Assembly (NCBI RefSeq): GCF_002234575.2
Contig: NZ_CP022464.2
Span: forward strand, 62,001 to 126,000
DNA from: Enterocloster bolteae
Lineage (GTDB): Bacteria; Bacillota; Clostridia; Lachnospirales; Lachnospiraceae
Direction: 5' to 3'
DNA: 64,000 nt
Made by a program: the position numbers and the translations under genes. The notes under the pieces are model-generated. The model saw only the letters and a program-made list of their open reading frames with translations. It was not told where the DNA came from and made no database searches. Positions 8,533 to 16,930 of the stretch are shown here, in pieces. Position 1 is the first letter of the stretch, and each line of letters begins with the position of its first letter.

Positions 8533-9522
8533 ATGTTGGGATTTAACGATATATTAGGACATGAACAGATAAAGGAACATTTCCGCAACGCAGTGCAGAC
8601 AGGGAAGGTTTCCCATGCTTATATACTGAGCGGCGAGGCTGGAATGGGAAGGAAATCCCTGGCCAATGCATTTGCCCTCAGCCTGCTTTGCGAAAAGGGG
8701 ATGGAGGAGCCCTGTATGCAGTGCCATGCCTGCAAACAGGTACTTTCCGGAAATCACCCGGATCTTATTTACGTGACACATGAAAAGCCCGCCAGCATCG
8801 GCGTGGACGATATAAGGGAGCAGATTAACGATACCATCCAGGTACGTCCCTACAGCAGTTATTATAAGATATATATAATGGATGAGGCGGAGAAGATGAC
8901 CGTACAGGCCCAGAACGCCCTTCTTAAGACCATTGAAGAGCCCCCTGCCTATGCGGTTATCCTGCTTTTGACCACGAATCAGGACGCGTTTCTGCCCACC
9001 ATCCTGTCAAGGTGTGTACAGCTTAAGCTGAAGCCTTTAAAGGACAGCGTGGTAAAGGAATATCTGATTCAGTCTCTGGGAGAAAATGAGAGCGAGGCTG
9101 ATATATACGCGGCTTTTGCCAGAGGCAATCTGGGCAAGGCCATCCACCTGGCCCAGTCGGAGGAGTTTGGGGTGATGTACCGGGAGATGCTTCATCTGCT
9201 GAAGCACATCAAGGATACGGATATATCCGAGCTTTTAGACTACATCCGCAAGGTTAAGGAGGAGAACCTGGATATCAGGGAATGCCTGGACTTTATGCAG
9301 ATGTGGTACAGGGATATCCTGATGTATAAAACCACAAAGGATATTAACCTGCTGATATTTAGGGATGAATTCTCCGCTGTTAAGAGTGTCAGCACCACAA
9401 GCGGCTATGACGGTCTGGAGAAAATTCTGGAAGCCATTGACAAGGCCAGAATCAGGCTGGACGCCAACGTGAACACCGAACTGGTCATGGAGCTGATGCT
9501 TCTTACCATGAAGGAGAATTAG
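8533..9522 (+). CDS. holB: DNA polymerase III delta' subunit
   Basis: A 329-residue clamp-loader subunit of AAA+ type. The N-terminus FNDILGHEQIKEHFRNAV is typical, followed by the P-loop-like GEAGMGRKS, a zinc module with Cys in EEPCMQCHACKQ, the Walker B region IYIMDEAEKM, the sensor motif ALLKTIEEPP and the arginine-finger region TILSRC. The family places it in the sliding-clamp loader of the replisome. The start at 8533 fits the family N-terminus; the upstream in-frame codons do not. In Bacillus subtilis holB also precedes yaaT, as here. Confidence 0.93.
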   Translation: MLGFNDILGHEQIKEHFRNAVQTGKVSHAYILSGEAGMGRKSLANAFALSLLCEKGMEEPCMQCHACKQVLSGNHPDLIYVTHEKPASIGVDDIREQINDTIQVRPYSSYYKIYIMDEAEKMTVQAQNALLKTIEEPPAYAVILLLTTNQDAFLPTILSRCVQLKLKPLKDSVVKEYLIQSLGENESEADIYAAFARGNLGKAIHLAQSEEFGVMYREMLHLLKHIKDTDISELLDYIRKVKEENLDIRECLDFMQMWYRDILMYKTTKDINLLIFRDEFSAVKSVSTTSGYDGLEKILEAIDKARIRLDANVNTELVMELMLLTMKEN

Positions 9523-9557
9523 GACGTGTCAGGGCTGCAAGAGAAGGAGAACACAGA

Positions 9558-10490
9558 ATGATTACAGTAATCGGGGTGCGCTTCCGCACCGCAGGAAAGA
9601 TATATTATTTCGACCCCGCAGGCCGCCAGATTAAGACAGGCGACCATGTTATCGTGGAGACGGCCAGGGGGATTGAGTACGGGTATGTGGTTCTGGGCAA
9701 CCGGGAAGTGGATGAATCCAAGGTGGTTCCGCCCTTAAAATCAGTGATCCGTATGGCCACGGATGAGGATGAGACGGCAGAGGCCAGGAACAAGCAGAAG
9801 GAGAGGGATGCCTTTAAAATCTGCCAGGAAAAAATCAAAAAGCATCATCTGGATATGAAGCTCATTGACGCCGAATACACATTTGATAATAATAAGGTCC
9901 TGTTTTACTTTACCGCCGACGGCAGAATTGATTTCAGGGAGCTGGTGAAGGATCTGGCCAGCGTGTTTAAGACCAGGATTGAGCTGCGCCAGGTAGGCGT
10001 CAGGGACGAGACTAAAATTATGGGAGGCATCGGCATCTGCGGAAGGGCGCTGTGCTGCCATTCCTATCTGTCTGAATTCATTCCTGTTTCCATCAAGATG
10101 GCAAAGGAACAGAACCTGTCCTTAAATCCCACCAAGATATCAGGCGTGTGCGGACGCCTTATGTGCTGCCTTAAGAATGAAGAGGAGACATATGAGGTAT
10201 TAAACAGCAAGCTGCCCAATCCCGGAGACTATGTAACCACAAGCGACGGGTTAAAGGGCGAGGTGCACAGCGTCAACGTGCTGCGCCAGCAGGTTAAGGT
10301 CATAGTGACCGTGGAGCGGGACGAAAAAGAAATCAGGGAATACAAGGTGGACCAGCTTAAGTTCAAGCCCAGGAAAAAGAAGGGCAAGGGCGGCGGAGAA
10401 AAGCATGGAGGCGACACGCCGGACGCAGAGCTTAAGCAGCTGGAAGCCCTTGAAAAGAAGGAAGGAAAGTCGAAGCTGGATGACAACTGA
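9558..10490 (+). CDS. yaaT: PSP1 domain protein, YaaT family
   Basis: A 310-residue cytosolic protein with the PSP1 domain over residues about 60-230. The cysteine-rich signature GGIGICGRALCCHSYL and SGVCGRLMCCLKNE is diagnostic. The C-terminal tail is lysine-rich and low in complexity (KPRKKKGKGGG). In B. subtilis YaaT acts with YmcA and YlbF in a complex that supports Spo0A phosphorylation, competence and RNase Y function. It has a strong ribosome site (AGAAGGAG) and lies 35 nt after holB, in one operon with the next two genes. Confidence 0.92.
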   Translation: MITVIGVRFRTAGKIYYFDPAGRQIKTGDHVIVETARGIEYGYVVLGNREVDESKVVPPLKSVIRMATDEDETAEARNKQKERDAFKICQEKIKKHHLDMKLIDAEYTFDNNKVLFYFTADGRIDFRELVKDLASVFKTRIELRQVGVRDETKIMGGIGICGRALCCHSYLSEFIPVSIKMAKEQNLSLNPTKISGVCGRLMCCLKNEEETYEVLNSKLPNPGDYVTTSDGLKGEVHSVNVLRQQVKVIVTVERDEKEIREYKVDQLKFKPRKKKGKGGGEKHGGDTPDAELKQLEALEKKEGKSKLDDN

Positions 10491-10533
10491 TACAGTTACG
10501 GTGAAACACACTTGGCGTCAGGAAGGAACCATT

Positions 10534-11262
10534 ATGCTGCGGGACGACGAGCGGATCGATGATTTGCAGCGCAACCATTATGGAATCATCCAGAGGAAGG
10601 GCGCATTCTGCTTCGGCATGGATGCCGTCCTTCTGTCCGGCTTTGCCGTTGTGAAAAAGGGGGAAAAGGTGCTGGACCTGGGAACAGGCACAGGCATCAT
10701 TCCTATTCTTCTTACCGCCAAGACAGAGGGAAGCCACTTTACCGGCCTGGAGATACAGGAAGAGTCCGCGGACATGGCCAGACGGAGCGTGGCATATAAT
10801 CATCTGGAAGGCAAGGTGGACATTGTCACCGGCGATATAGTGGAGGCCAGCAGGTTGTTTGCACTGGCTTCTTTTGATGTGGTAACCACGAATCCCCCCT
10901 ATATGAATGAATCCCATGGGCTTAAGAATCCGGGGGATGCCAAAGCCATTGCACGCCATGAGGTTAAATGCACGCTGGAGGATGTGGTGAGGGAGGGAAC
11001 CCGGGTCCTGAAGCCGGGAGGCCGTTTTTTCATGGTCCACAGGCCCAGACGGCTGATTGAAATTATCACTGTCATGAAGCGCCATGGCCTGGAGCCCAAG
11101 CGCATGAAGATGGTCCATCCTTATGCGGACCGGGAGGCCAATATGGTGCTCATAGAGGCTGTGAGGGGAGGCGGTCCTCTCCTTAAGATGGAAGCTCCGG
11201 TCATTGTCTTTGACCAGAATGGGGAGTATTCCCCGGAGATACGGACCACCTACGGATATTGA
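10534..11262 (+). CDS. tRNA1(Val) (adenine37-N6)-methyltransferase-like (YabB/TrmN6 family)
   Basis: A 242-residue class I SAM methyltransferase. SAM motif I reads VLDLGTGTGIIPILL near residue 47, and the N6-adenine motif NPPY is in VTTNPPYMNE near 124. The N-terminal ERIDDLQRNHYGIIQ is typical of the YabB/YfiC group. An earlier in-frame start would overlap yaaT, but AGGAAGGA sits 6 nt before the ATG at 10534, so I use that start. The family methylates adenine-37 of tRNA-Val in E. coli; the exact tRNA target here is inferred. Confidence 0.87.
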   Translation: MLRDDERIDDLQRNHYGIIQRKGAFCFGMDAVLLSGFAVVKKGEKVLDLGTGTGIIPILLTAKTEGSHFTGLEIQEESADMARRSVAYNHLEGKVDIVTGDIVEASRLFALASFDVVTTNPPYMNESHGLKNPGDAKAIARHEVKCTLEDVVREGTRVLKPGGRFFMVHRPRRLIEIITVMKRHGLEPKRMKMVHPYADREANMVLIEAVRGGGPLLKMEAPVIVFDQNGEYSPEIRTTYGY

Positions 11263-11277
11263 CGGATGATGGCAGCG

Positions 11278-11336
11278 TCCAAAGAACAGACGCTTAAATG
11301 TTCCGGGAACAGACGCTTAAGCATCCAAAGAACAGA
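11278..11336 (+). repeat. Short direct repeats upstream of rsmI
   Basis: TCCAAAGAACAGA occurs at 11278-11290 and 11324-11336, and AACAGACGCTTAA at 11285-11297 and 11308-11320. They overlap as a partial tandem duplication in the 87-nt gap between the methyltransferase genes. Confidence 0.7.
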
Positions 11337-11348
11337 AGGGAGAGGGCC

Positions 11349-12194
11349 ATGGCAGGAACACTATATCTCTGCGCAACGCCAATCGGCAATCTGGAGGATA
11401 TTACCTTCAGGGTACTCAGGACATTAAAGGAAGTGGATTTGATTGCGGCAGAGGATACGCGCCACAGCATCAAGCTTCTGAATCATTTTGATATAAAGAC
11501 TCCCATGACCAGCTACCATGAGTATAACAAGGTGGACAAGGCCAGATACCTGGTGGGCCAGCTGGAAGAAGGGGTGGACATAGCCCTGATTACGGACGCG
11601 GGCACCCCCGGTATATCGGATCCGGGAGAAGAACTGGTAAGGCAGTGCTATGAGGCGGGAATCCAGGTCACCTCTCTTCCTGGTCCGGCAGCATGTATCA
11701 CGGCCCTTACCATGTCAGGGCTATCCACCAGGAGATTCTGCTTTGAGGCGTTTCTGCCCTCTGAGAAGGGGGATAAGAAGGAGCGGGCCAGAATCCTGGA
11801 GGAGCTGAGGCAGGAGACCAGGACCATTATCGTATATGAGGCGCCCCACCATCTGGTGAGAACACTTGAAGATTTATATAAGGTCCTTGGGGACAGGAAC
11901 ATAACCATATGCAGGGAGCTTACGAAAAAATATGAGACAGCCTACAGGACCACGTTCCGGGATGCCCTGGAACACTACCATGAGGAGGAGCCTAAAGGAG
12001 AGTGTGTCATAGTAATAGAAGGAAAGCCTCTGGAGGAGCTGCGGAAGGAGCAGATAAGCCGCTGGGAAGAGATGGAAATTCAGGAACATCTGGCCTTCTA
12101 TACGGACCAGGGCATGGATAGGAAGGAAGCCATGAAGGCAGTGGCCAGGGACCGGGGAATCACAAAGCGGGATGTGTACCAGCAGCTTCTGTGA
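11349..12194 (+). CDS. rsmI: 16S rRNA (cytidine1402-2'-O)-methyltransferase
   Basis: A 281-residue tetrapyrrole methylase-fold enzyme. Family landmarks are the N-terminal GTLYLCATPIGNLEDITFR, the AAEDTRHS motif, DAGTPGISDPGE for SAM binding, and LPGPAACITAL. The known reaction is 2'-O-methylation of C1402 in 16S rRNA. The ATG at 11349 follows GGGAGAGG and matches the family N-terminus. It closes the holB-yaaT-trmN-rsmI operon; the small GIY-YIG gene yazA that precedes rsmI in B. subtilis is absent. Confidence 0.95.
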   Translation: MAGTLYLCATPIGNLEDITFRVLRTLKEVDLIAAEDTRHSIKLLNHFDIKTPMTSYHEYNKVDKARYLVGQLEEGVDIALITDAGTPGISDPGEELVRQCYEAGIQVTSLPGPAACITALTMSGLSTRRFCFEAFLPSEKGDKKERARILEELRQETRTIIVYEAPHHLVRTLEDLYKVLGDRNITICRELTKKYETAYRTTFRDALEHYHEEEPKGECVIVIEGKPLEELRKEQISRWEEMEIQEHLAFYTDQGMDRKEAMKAVARDRGITKRDVYQQLL

Positions 12195-12246
12195 TGGGGA
12201 CGCAGACAATATGGGATGAGAATGATTTGGAACGATACGCAAAGAG

Positions 12247-12309
12247 ATAGAGAGAACCTGCGGCGTATATGCCTTCTGATGTTGAGAAGGAGCCGCAGGT
12301 TCTCTCTAT
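12247..12309. terminator. Strong bidirectional hairpin between rsmI and abrB
   Basis: An 18-bp perfect outer stem (12247-12264 with 12292-12309) encloses a second small stem, CCTTCT/AGAAGG. It lies between convergent rsmI and the abrB-like gene, so it can end both transcripts. Confidence 0.8.
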
Positions 12310-12322
12310 GTACGTGCTTTGA

Positions 12323-12586
12323 TTACTCGGTGACATTAAGGCCGGCTAATTTAGCCAGTGCGACAACGGACTGACGCGATACTTTTTTGCCTTCATATTC
12401 CAGCAAATCGTCAGTGCTTCCGGTGAAGATGTCAGCACATTCTGCCTTCTTCAGGATGATACAGTCATCCTGAACCGTGATTTCAAGACCATCTTTCACA
12501 TCCAAATCAAGGCTTCTTCTTAATTCGATGGGAAGGGTGATTCTGCCGAGTTCATCCAATTTACGGATAACACCTGTAGTTTTCAT
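12323..12586 (-). CDS. AbrB/SpoVT-family transition-state regulator
   Basis: An 87-residue DNA-binding protein. The swapped-hairpin AbrB domain fills the N-terminus: MKTTGVIRKLDELGRITLPIELRR, of which GRITLPIELR is the signature. The C-terminal part (LAKLAGLNVTE) is a short oligomerisation region. AbrB represses stationary-phase genes in Bacillus. Its position and opposite orientation beside rsmI match B. subtilis abrB. It is divergent from the fatty-acid cluster, about 270 nt away. It could equally be one of several paralogues. Confidence 0.87.
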   Translation of the reverse strand: MKTTGVIRKLDELGRITLPIELRRSLDLDVKDGLEITVQDDCIILKKAECADIFTGSTDDLLEYEGKKVSRQSVVALAKLAGLNVTE

Positions 12587-12736
12587 GGTTAATACCCCCT
12601 TGTGAAATGTATTCGCCCCATTTGTACAAGTTTAACTTACCAAATTCAGGGAGCAAAGTCAATATATGTAAATGTCAGAATTGGTAAGAAATGTAAGAGA
12701 ACAGTAAAGTTAACAAAAAGCGACAAAAAATATTTC

Positions 12737-12765
12737 TTGACAAATACTTACGTTTCCTGTAGTAT
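12737..12765 (+). promoter_or_regulatory. Promoter of the fatty-acid synthesis operon
   Basis: A consensus TTGACA (12737-12742), exactly 17 bp, then TAGTAT (12760-12765). It lies 93 nt before fabH. Confidence 0.75.
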
Positions 12766-12784
12766 TACTTTGATGTTCAAAGTA
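12766..12784 (+). promoter_or_regulatory. FabT-type operator at the fab promoter
   Basis: TACTTTGA-TGT-TCAAAGTA is a perfect 8-bp inverted repeat starting directly after the -10 hexamer, so it covers the transcription start. Its TTTGA/TCAAA half-sites match the type of box bound by the MarR-family repressor FabT in streptococci. A FabT homologue is encoded at 48744-49178. Confidence 0.65.
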
Positions 12785-12857
12785 TTTCCTCTGAGCAAGC
12801 AAAAGAAGGAAGGCATGAGTCCGCTGATTGCTGATGGATTCGGGATGGGTAAGAAGA

Positions 12858-13820
12858 ATGACAACAAGAATCGTAGGAACCGGTTCATATGTACCGGAGC
12901 AGATTGTGACCAATGACGACCTTGCAAAGATTGTGGAGACCAACGACGAGTGGATCCGCAGCCGGACGGGGATAGGGGCGAGAAGGATTGCCACCAGCGA
13001 AAGCACCTCCTATATGGCGGCTGAAGCCTCAATCAAAGCGCTGGAGAATGCAGGCGTAAAGCCTGAGGAAATAGACCTTATACTGCTGGCCACCTCATCG
13101 CCGGATTACTGTTTTCCCAATGGCGCATGCGAGGTACAGGGCCGCATAGGCGCGGTAAACGCAGCCTGTTTTGACCTGAGCGTGGCCTGCACCGGATTTG
13201 TCTATGCGCTGAATACAGCCCATGCATTTATAAGCAGCGGCATCTATAAGACAGCTCTTGTGATTGGCGCAGACGTGCTCAGCAAGCTGATTGACTGGAC
13301 GGACCGGGGAACCTGTGTGTTATTTGGAGACGGCGCAGGCGCAGTGGTGGTAAAAGCCGATGAAACCGGTATTCTGGGAATGAACATGCACTCAGACGGT
13401 ACAAAAGGCGGAGTGCTGACCTGCGGTTCCAGGACCAATGGAAATTTCCTCATGGGCAAGAAGCCGGAGCTGGGATATATGACCATGGACGGCCAGGAAG
13501 TATTTAAATTTGCAGTAAAAAAAGTACCGCAGTGCATAATGGAAGTACTGGACGATACAGGCGTAAAGGCAGAGGATGTCAGGTATTTCGCAATCCATCA
13601 GGCCAATTACCGGATCATTGAATCCATAGCAAAACGCCTGAAGGTAAATGTGGACCGTTTCCCGGTGAATATGGAACACTACGGCAATACATCAGGGGCA
13701 TCAGTTCCCCTCCTTTTAGATGAGATGAACCGTAAGGGAATGTTGTCAGCAGGAGACAAAGTGGTGCTGTCCGGATTCGGCGCAGGCCTTACCTGGGGTG
13801 CGGCCCTGTTAGAGTGGTAA
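12858..13820 (+). CDS. fabH: 3-oxoacyl-ACP synthase III
   Basis: A 320-residue condensing enzyme that starts each fatty-acid chain from acetyl-CoA (or a branched primer) and malonyl-ACP. The catalytic cysteine is C111 in DLSVACTGF; the histidine is in FAIHQANYR and the asparagine in HYGNTSGAS. I use the ATG at 12858, which gives the family N-terminus MTTRIVGTGSYVPE; an ATG at 12834 is a possible alternative. It is first in a co-directional run of eleven genes in the same order as the streptococcal fab cluster. Confidence 0.96.
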   Translation: MTTRIVGTGSYVPEQIVTNDDLAKIVETNDEWIRSRTGIGARRIATSESTSYMAAEASIKALENAGVKPEEIDLILLATSSPDYCFPNGACEVQGRIGAVNAACFDLSVACTGFVYALNTAHAFISSGIYKTALVIGADVLSKLIDWTDRGTCVLFGDGAGAVVVKADETGILGMNMHSDGTKGGVLTCGSRTNGNFLMGKKPELGYMTMDGQEVFKFAVKKVPQCIMEVLDDTGVKAEDVRYFAIHQANYRIIESIAKRLKVNVDRFPVNMEHYGNTSGASVPLLLDEMNRKGMLSAGDKVVLSGFGAGLTWGAALLEW

Positions 13821-13870
13821 AAATAAAATTATAATATAAATCAAGAAAATGTAAAAGGAGAACAACAACC

Positions 13871-14104
13871 ATGTTAGAGAAGATGAAAGAAATTATTGCA
13901 GAGCAGTTAAGCGTAGAGGCAGATACCGTTACAGAGGCTTCCTCCTTCAAGGAAGATTTAGGCGCTGACTCCTTAGACCTGTTTGAGCTGGTTATGGCTC
14001 TGGAGGATGAGTACTCTGTAGAGATTCCTGCTGAGGATTTAGAGCAGTTAACCACGGTCGGAGAGGTTATGAACTACTTAAAAGCCAAAGGCGTAGAGGC
14101 ATAA
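13871..14104 (+). CDS. acpP: Acyl carrier protein
   Basis: A 77-residue acidic carrier protein that holds growing acyl chains on 4'-phosphopantetheine. The attachment serine is S34 in LGADSLDLFELV. Helix pattern and length are standard. The ribosome site AAAAGGAG precedes the ATG. A hairpin follows before fabK. Confidence 0.97.
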   Translation: MLEKMKEIIAEQLSVEADTVTEASSFKEDLGADSLDLFELVMALEDEYSVEIPAEDLEQLTTVGEVMNYLKAKGVEA

Positions 14105-14123
14105 ATAGCAGATAGGGTTTGAC

Positions 14124-14155
14124 AACGGCGTGTGGATGAATTGAAGCACGCTGTT
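14124..14155 (+). other. Intercistronic stem-loop after acpP
   Basis: AACGGCGTG (14124-14132) pairs with 14147-14155 (one G-U). There is no long T run, so it may stabilise acpP mRNA or cause partial termination rather than end the operon. Confidence 0.4.
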
Positions 14156-14202
14156 ACTTTAATAGGGGAAAGCCCAGGAAATGTAGAACTGGAGGTAGAA
14201 CA

Positions 14203-15129
14203 ATGAAAACAAGAATTACAGAAATGTTAGGAATTGAATATCCTATTATTCAGGGCGGCATGGCCTGGGTAGCAGAACACAACCTGGCAGCAGCCGTATC
14301 CGAAGCAGGTGGTTTCGGACTGATTGGCGGTGCCAATGCACCGGGGGAAGTGGTGCGCGACGAGATCCGCAAGGCCAGGGAGCTGACAGATAAGCCTTTT
14401 GGCGTCAATGTCATGCTGCTGAGCCCCCATGCGGAGGATGTGGCAAAGGTGGTTGTGGAGGAAGGCATCAAGGTGGTTACCACCGGTGCCGGAAACCCCG
14501 AAAAATATATGGAAATGTGGAAGGCAGCAGGCATTAAGGTGATTCCTGTGGTAGCAAGCGTGGCCCTGGCCCGCCGTATGGAGAAGTACGGGGCGGACGC
14601 AGTGGTGGCTGAGGGCATGGAGTCCGGCGGCCATATAGGAGAGCAGACCACCATGACGCTGGTTCCCCAGGTAGCGGACGCTGTTTCCATTCCTGTTATC
14701 GCGGCAGGCGGTATCGGAGACGGAAGAGGAATAGCCGCGGCCTTTATGCTGGGTGCTGAGGCAGTCCAGATGGGAACCAGGTTCGTGGTTGCCAAAGAAT
14801 CCATTGTACATGAGAATTATAAGCAGCGCATTATCAAGGCCAAGGATATTGATTCCACGGTCACAGGACGCAGCCACGGCCATCCTGTAAGAGGTCTCAG
14901 GAACCAGATGACCAGGGAATACATCAAACTGGAGCAGGAGGGCAAGTCCTTTGAGGAGCTGGAGTACCTGACTCTGGGAACCCTGCGCAAAGCGGTTATG
15001 GAAGGCGATGTAAACGGCGGAACCGTTATGGCCGGACAGATTGCAGGCATGATATCCAAGGAGCAGACCTGTAAGGAGATGATTGAGGAAATCATGGCAC
15101 AGGCAGGTAAGCTGATGGGCTGGAACTAA
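14203..15129 (+). CDS. fabK: FMN-dependent enoyl-ACP reductase II
   Basis: A 308-residue TIM-barrel flavoprotein that reduces trans-2-enoyl-ACP with NAD(P)H. FabK landmarks are the N-terminal ITEMLGIEYPIIQGGMAW, the FMN-site residues in SGGHIGEQTT (histidine about 144), and IAAGGIGDGRGIAAAFMLGA. FabK is the triclosan-resistant alternative to FabI and is the only enoyl reductase of the cluster apart from the paralogue at 22416. It has GGAGG upstream of its ATG. Confidence 0.95.
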   Translation: MKTRITEMLGIEYPIIQGGMAWVAEHNLAAAVSEAGGFGLIGGANAPGEVVRDEIRKARELTDKPFGVNVMLLSPHAEDVAKVVVEEGIKVVTTGAGNPEKYMEMWKAAGIKVIPVVASVALARRMEKYGADAVVAEGMESGGHIGEQTTMTLVPQVADAVSIPVIAAGGIGDGRGIAAAFMLGAEAVQMGTRFVVAKESIVHENYKQRIIKAKDIDSTVTGRSHGHPVRGLRNQMTREYIKLEQEGKSFEELEYLTLGTLRKAVMEGDVNGGTVMAGQIAGMISKEQTCKEMIEEIMAQAGKLMGWN

Positions 15130-15200
15130 TACCGCACGGCGTATTTTGCCGGCAGGAACCAGTTGATTGGGACAGGATTTAGGATAAGGAGATAACAGGT

Positions 15201-16124
15201 ATGAGCAAGATTGCATTTATTTTCCCTGGACAGGGAGCCCAGGCCTGCGGAATGGGCCAGGATTTCTATGAGCAGACTGAGACCGGAAAAAGAATCTTTG
15301 ACAAGGCAACAGAGTTAATGGGATTTTCCATGCCCCAGCTGTGCTTTGAGGAAAATGACAGGCTGGATATCACGGAATACACCCAGGCAGCCATGGTAAC
15401 CGCCAGCATCGCCATGATGCGTGTTCTGGAAGAAAATGGAATTAAGCCGGATGTGGCCGCGGGACTCAGCCTTGGAGAGTACTGCGCCCTGGCAGCTGCC
15501 GGAGTCATGAGTGATGAGGATGCCATCCGTACCGTCCGCCAGAGGGGAATACTTATGCAGGAGGCCGTACCTGTGGGCGAGGGCGCCATGGCAGCTATCC
15601 TGGCCCTGGACGCTTCTGCCATTGAAGAAGTGACAGGAGCCATGGAAGGCGTGTGGATTGCCAATTATAACTGTCCGGGACAGATTGTAATTTCCGGTGA
15701 GAAGGCTGCTGTGGAAGACGCCTGTGAGAAGTTAAAGGCAGCCGGAGCAAAGAGGGCAGTGATGTTAAATGTCAGCGGACCCTTCCATTCCGGTATGCTG
15801 GCAGATGCAGGCGAGAAGCTGGGAGAGGTCCTTTCCCAGGTGGAGCTTCATGAGCCGCAGATTCCTTATGTGGCCAATGTGACGGCACAGTATGTTAAGA
15901 ACGCCGCAGAGGTAAAGGAGCTGCTCACAAGGCAGGTTTCATCCTCGGTCAGATGGCAGCAGAGCGTGGAAGCCATGATTGCGGACGGCGTGGACACCTT
16001 CATCGAGATTGGACCAGGTAAGACCCTGGCCGGCTTCATGAGGAAAATAAGCAGGGACGTGAAAACCCTCAATGTGGAAAAATTAGAAGATATCAGTAAA
16101 GTAGCGGAAGCACTTAAGTCATAA
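15201..16124 (+). CDS. fabD: Malonyl-CoA:ACP transacylase
   Basis: A 307-residue acyltransferase that loads malonate onto ACP. The N-terminal IAFIFPGQGAQ forms the oxyanion region, the catalytic serine is S90 in GLSLGEYCAL, and the catalytic histidine lies in NVSGPFHSGML. Length is standard. The gap to fabG is only 17 nt. Confidence 0.96.
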   Translation: MSKIAFIFPGQGAQACGMGQDFYEQTETGKRIFDKATELMGFSMPQLCFEENDRLDITEYTQAAMVTASIAMMRVLEENGIKPDVAAGLSLGEYCALAAAGVMSDEDAIRTVRQRGILMQEAVPVGEGAMAAILALDASAIEEVTGAMEGVWIANYNCPGQIVISGEKAAVEDACEKLKAAGAKRAVMLNVSGPFHSGMLADAGEKLGEVLSQVELHEPQIPYVANVTAQYVKNAAEVKELLTRQVSSSVRWQQSVEAMIADGVDTFIEIGPGKTLAGFMRKISRDVKTLNVEKLEDISKVAEALKS

Positions 16125-16141
16125 GCAGGAGGAGAGACCAT

Positions 16142-16882
16142 ATGCTGGAAGGAAAGATTGCACTGGTAACAGGCGCAAGCCGCGGAATCGGCCGTCAGAT
16201 TGCCCTTACACTGGGCCGGGAAGGCGCATCCGTAATCGTGAATTATAATGGCTCTGCGGCAAAGGCAGAGGAAGTAGTGAAGGAAATCGAAGCAGCAGGA
16301 GGCAAGGCAGAGGCAGTTCAGTGCAATGTTTCCGATTTTGAGAGCTGCGGCAGGATGATGGCAGACGTGGTTTCCAGGTATGGCCGTCTGGATATCCTGG
16401 TGAACAATGCGGGAATCACCAGGGACAACCTGCTTATGAAGATGTCAGAGGAAGATTTTGACGCTGTCATAAGCACGAACCTGAAGGGCGTATTTAACTG
16501 CATCAAGCATATTTCCCGCCAGATGTTAAAGCAGAAGGCAGGAAGAATCATCAACATCTCCTCCGTATCAGGGGTTCTGGGCAATGCGGGCCAGGCCAAT
16601 TACTGCGCGGCCAAGGCCGGCGTCATCGGCATCACCAAATCAGCTGCCAGGGAGCTGGCCAGCAGGGGAATCACGGTAAATGCAGTGGCTCCTGGTTTCA
16701 TTGCAACGGAGATGACCGATGTTCTCAGCGACAGCGTAAAGGCAGCTGCCACGGAGCAGATTCCAATGAAACATTTCGGAAGTACCCAGGACATTGCAGA
16801 GACAGTTGCTTTCCTGGCTTCTGATAAGGCAGGATATATCACAGGCCAGGTCTTAAGCGTAGACGGCGGAATGGCCATGTAG
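16142..16882 (+). CDS. fabG: 3-oxoacyl-ACP reductase
   Basis: A 246-residue short-chain dehydrogenase that reduces beta-ketoacyl-ACP with NADPH. The cofactor motif is TGASRGIG (residues 10-17), with NNAG at 88-91. The catalytic triad is S141 with Y154 and K158 in NYCAAK. The C-terminal ITGQVLSVDGGMAM is typical of FabG. Confidence 0.96.
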   Translation: MLEGKIALVTGASRGIGRQIALTLGREGASVIVNYNGSAAKAEEVVKEIEAAGGKAEAVQCNVSDFESCGRMMADVVSRYGRLDILVNNAGITRDNLLMKMSEEDFDAVISTNLKGVFNCIKHISRQMLKQKAGRIINISSVSGVLGNAGQANYCAAKAGVIGITKSAARELASRGITVNAVAPGFIATEMTDVLSDSVKAAATEQIPMKHFGSTQDIAETVAFLASDKAGYITGQVLSVDGGMAM

Positions 16883-16930
16883 GATGACCTGGAATATTTT
16901 CCGGGCTGAAAAGAACAGGAGTGAGATAGT

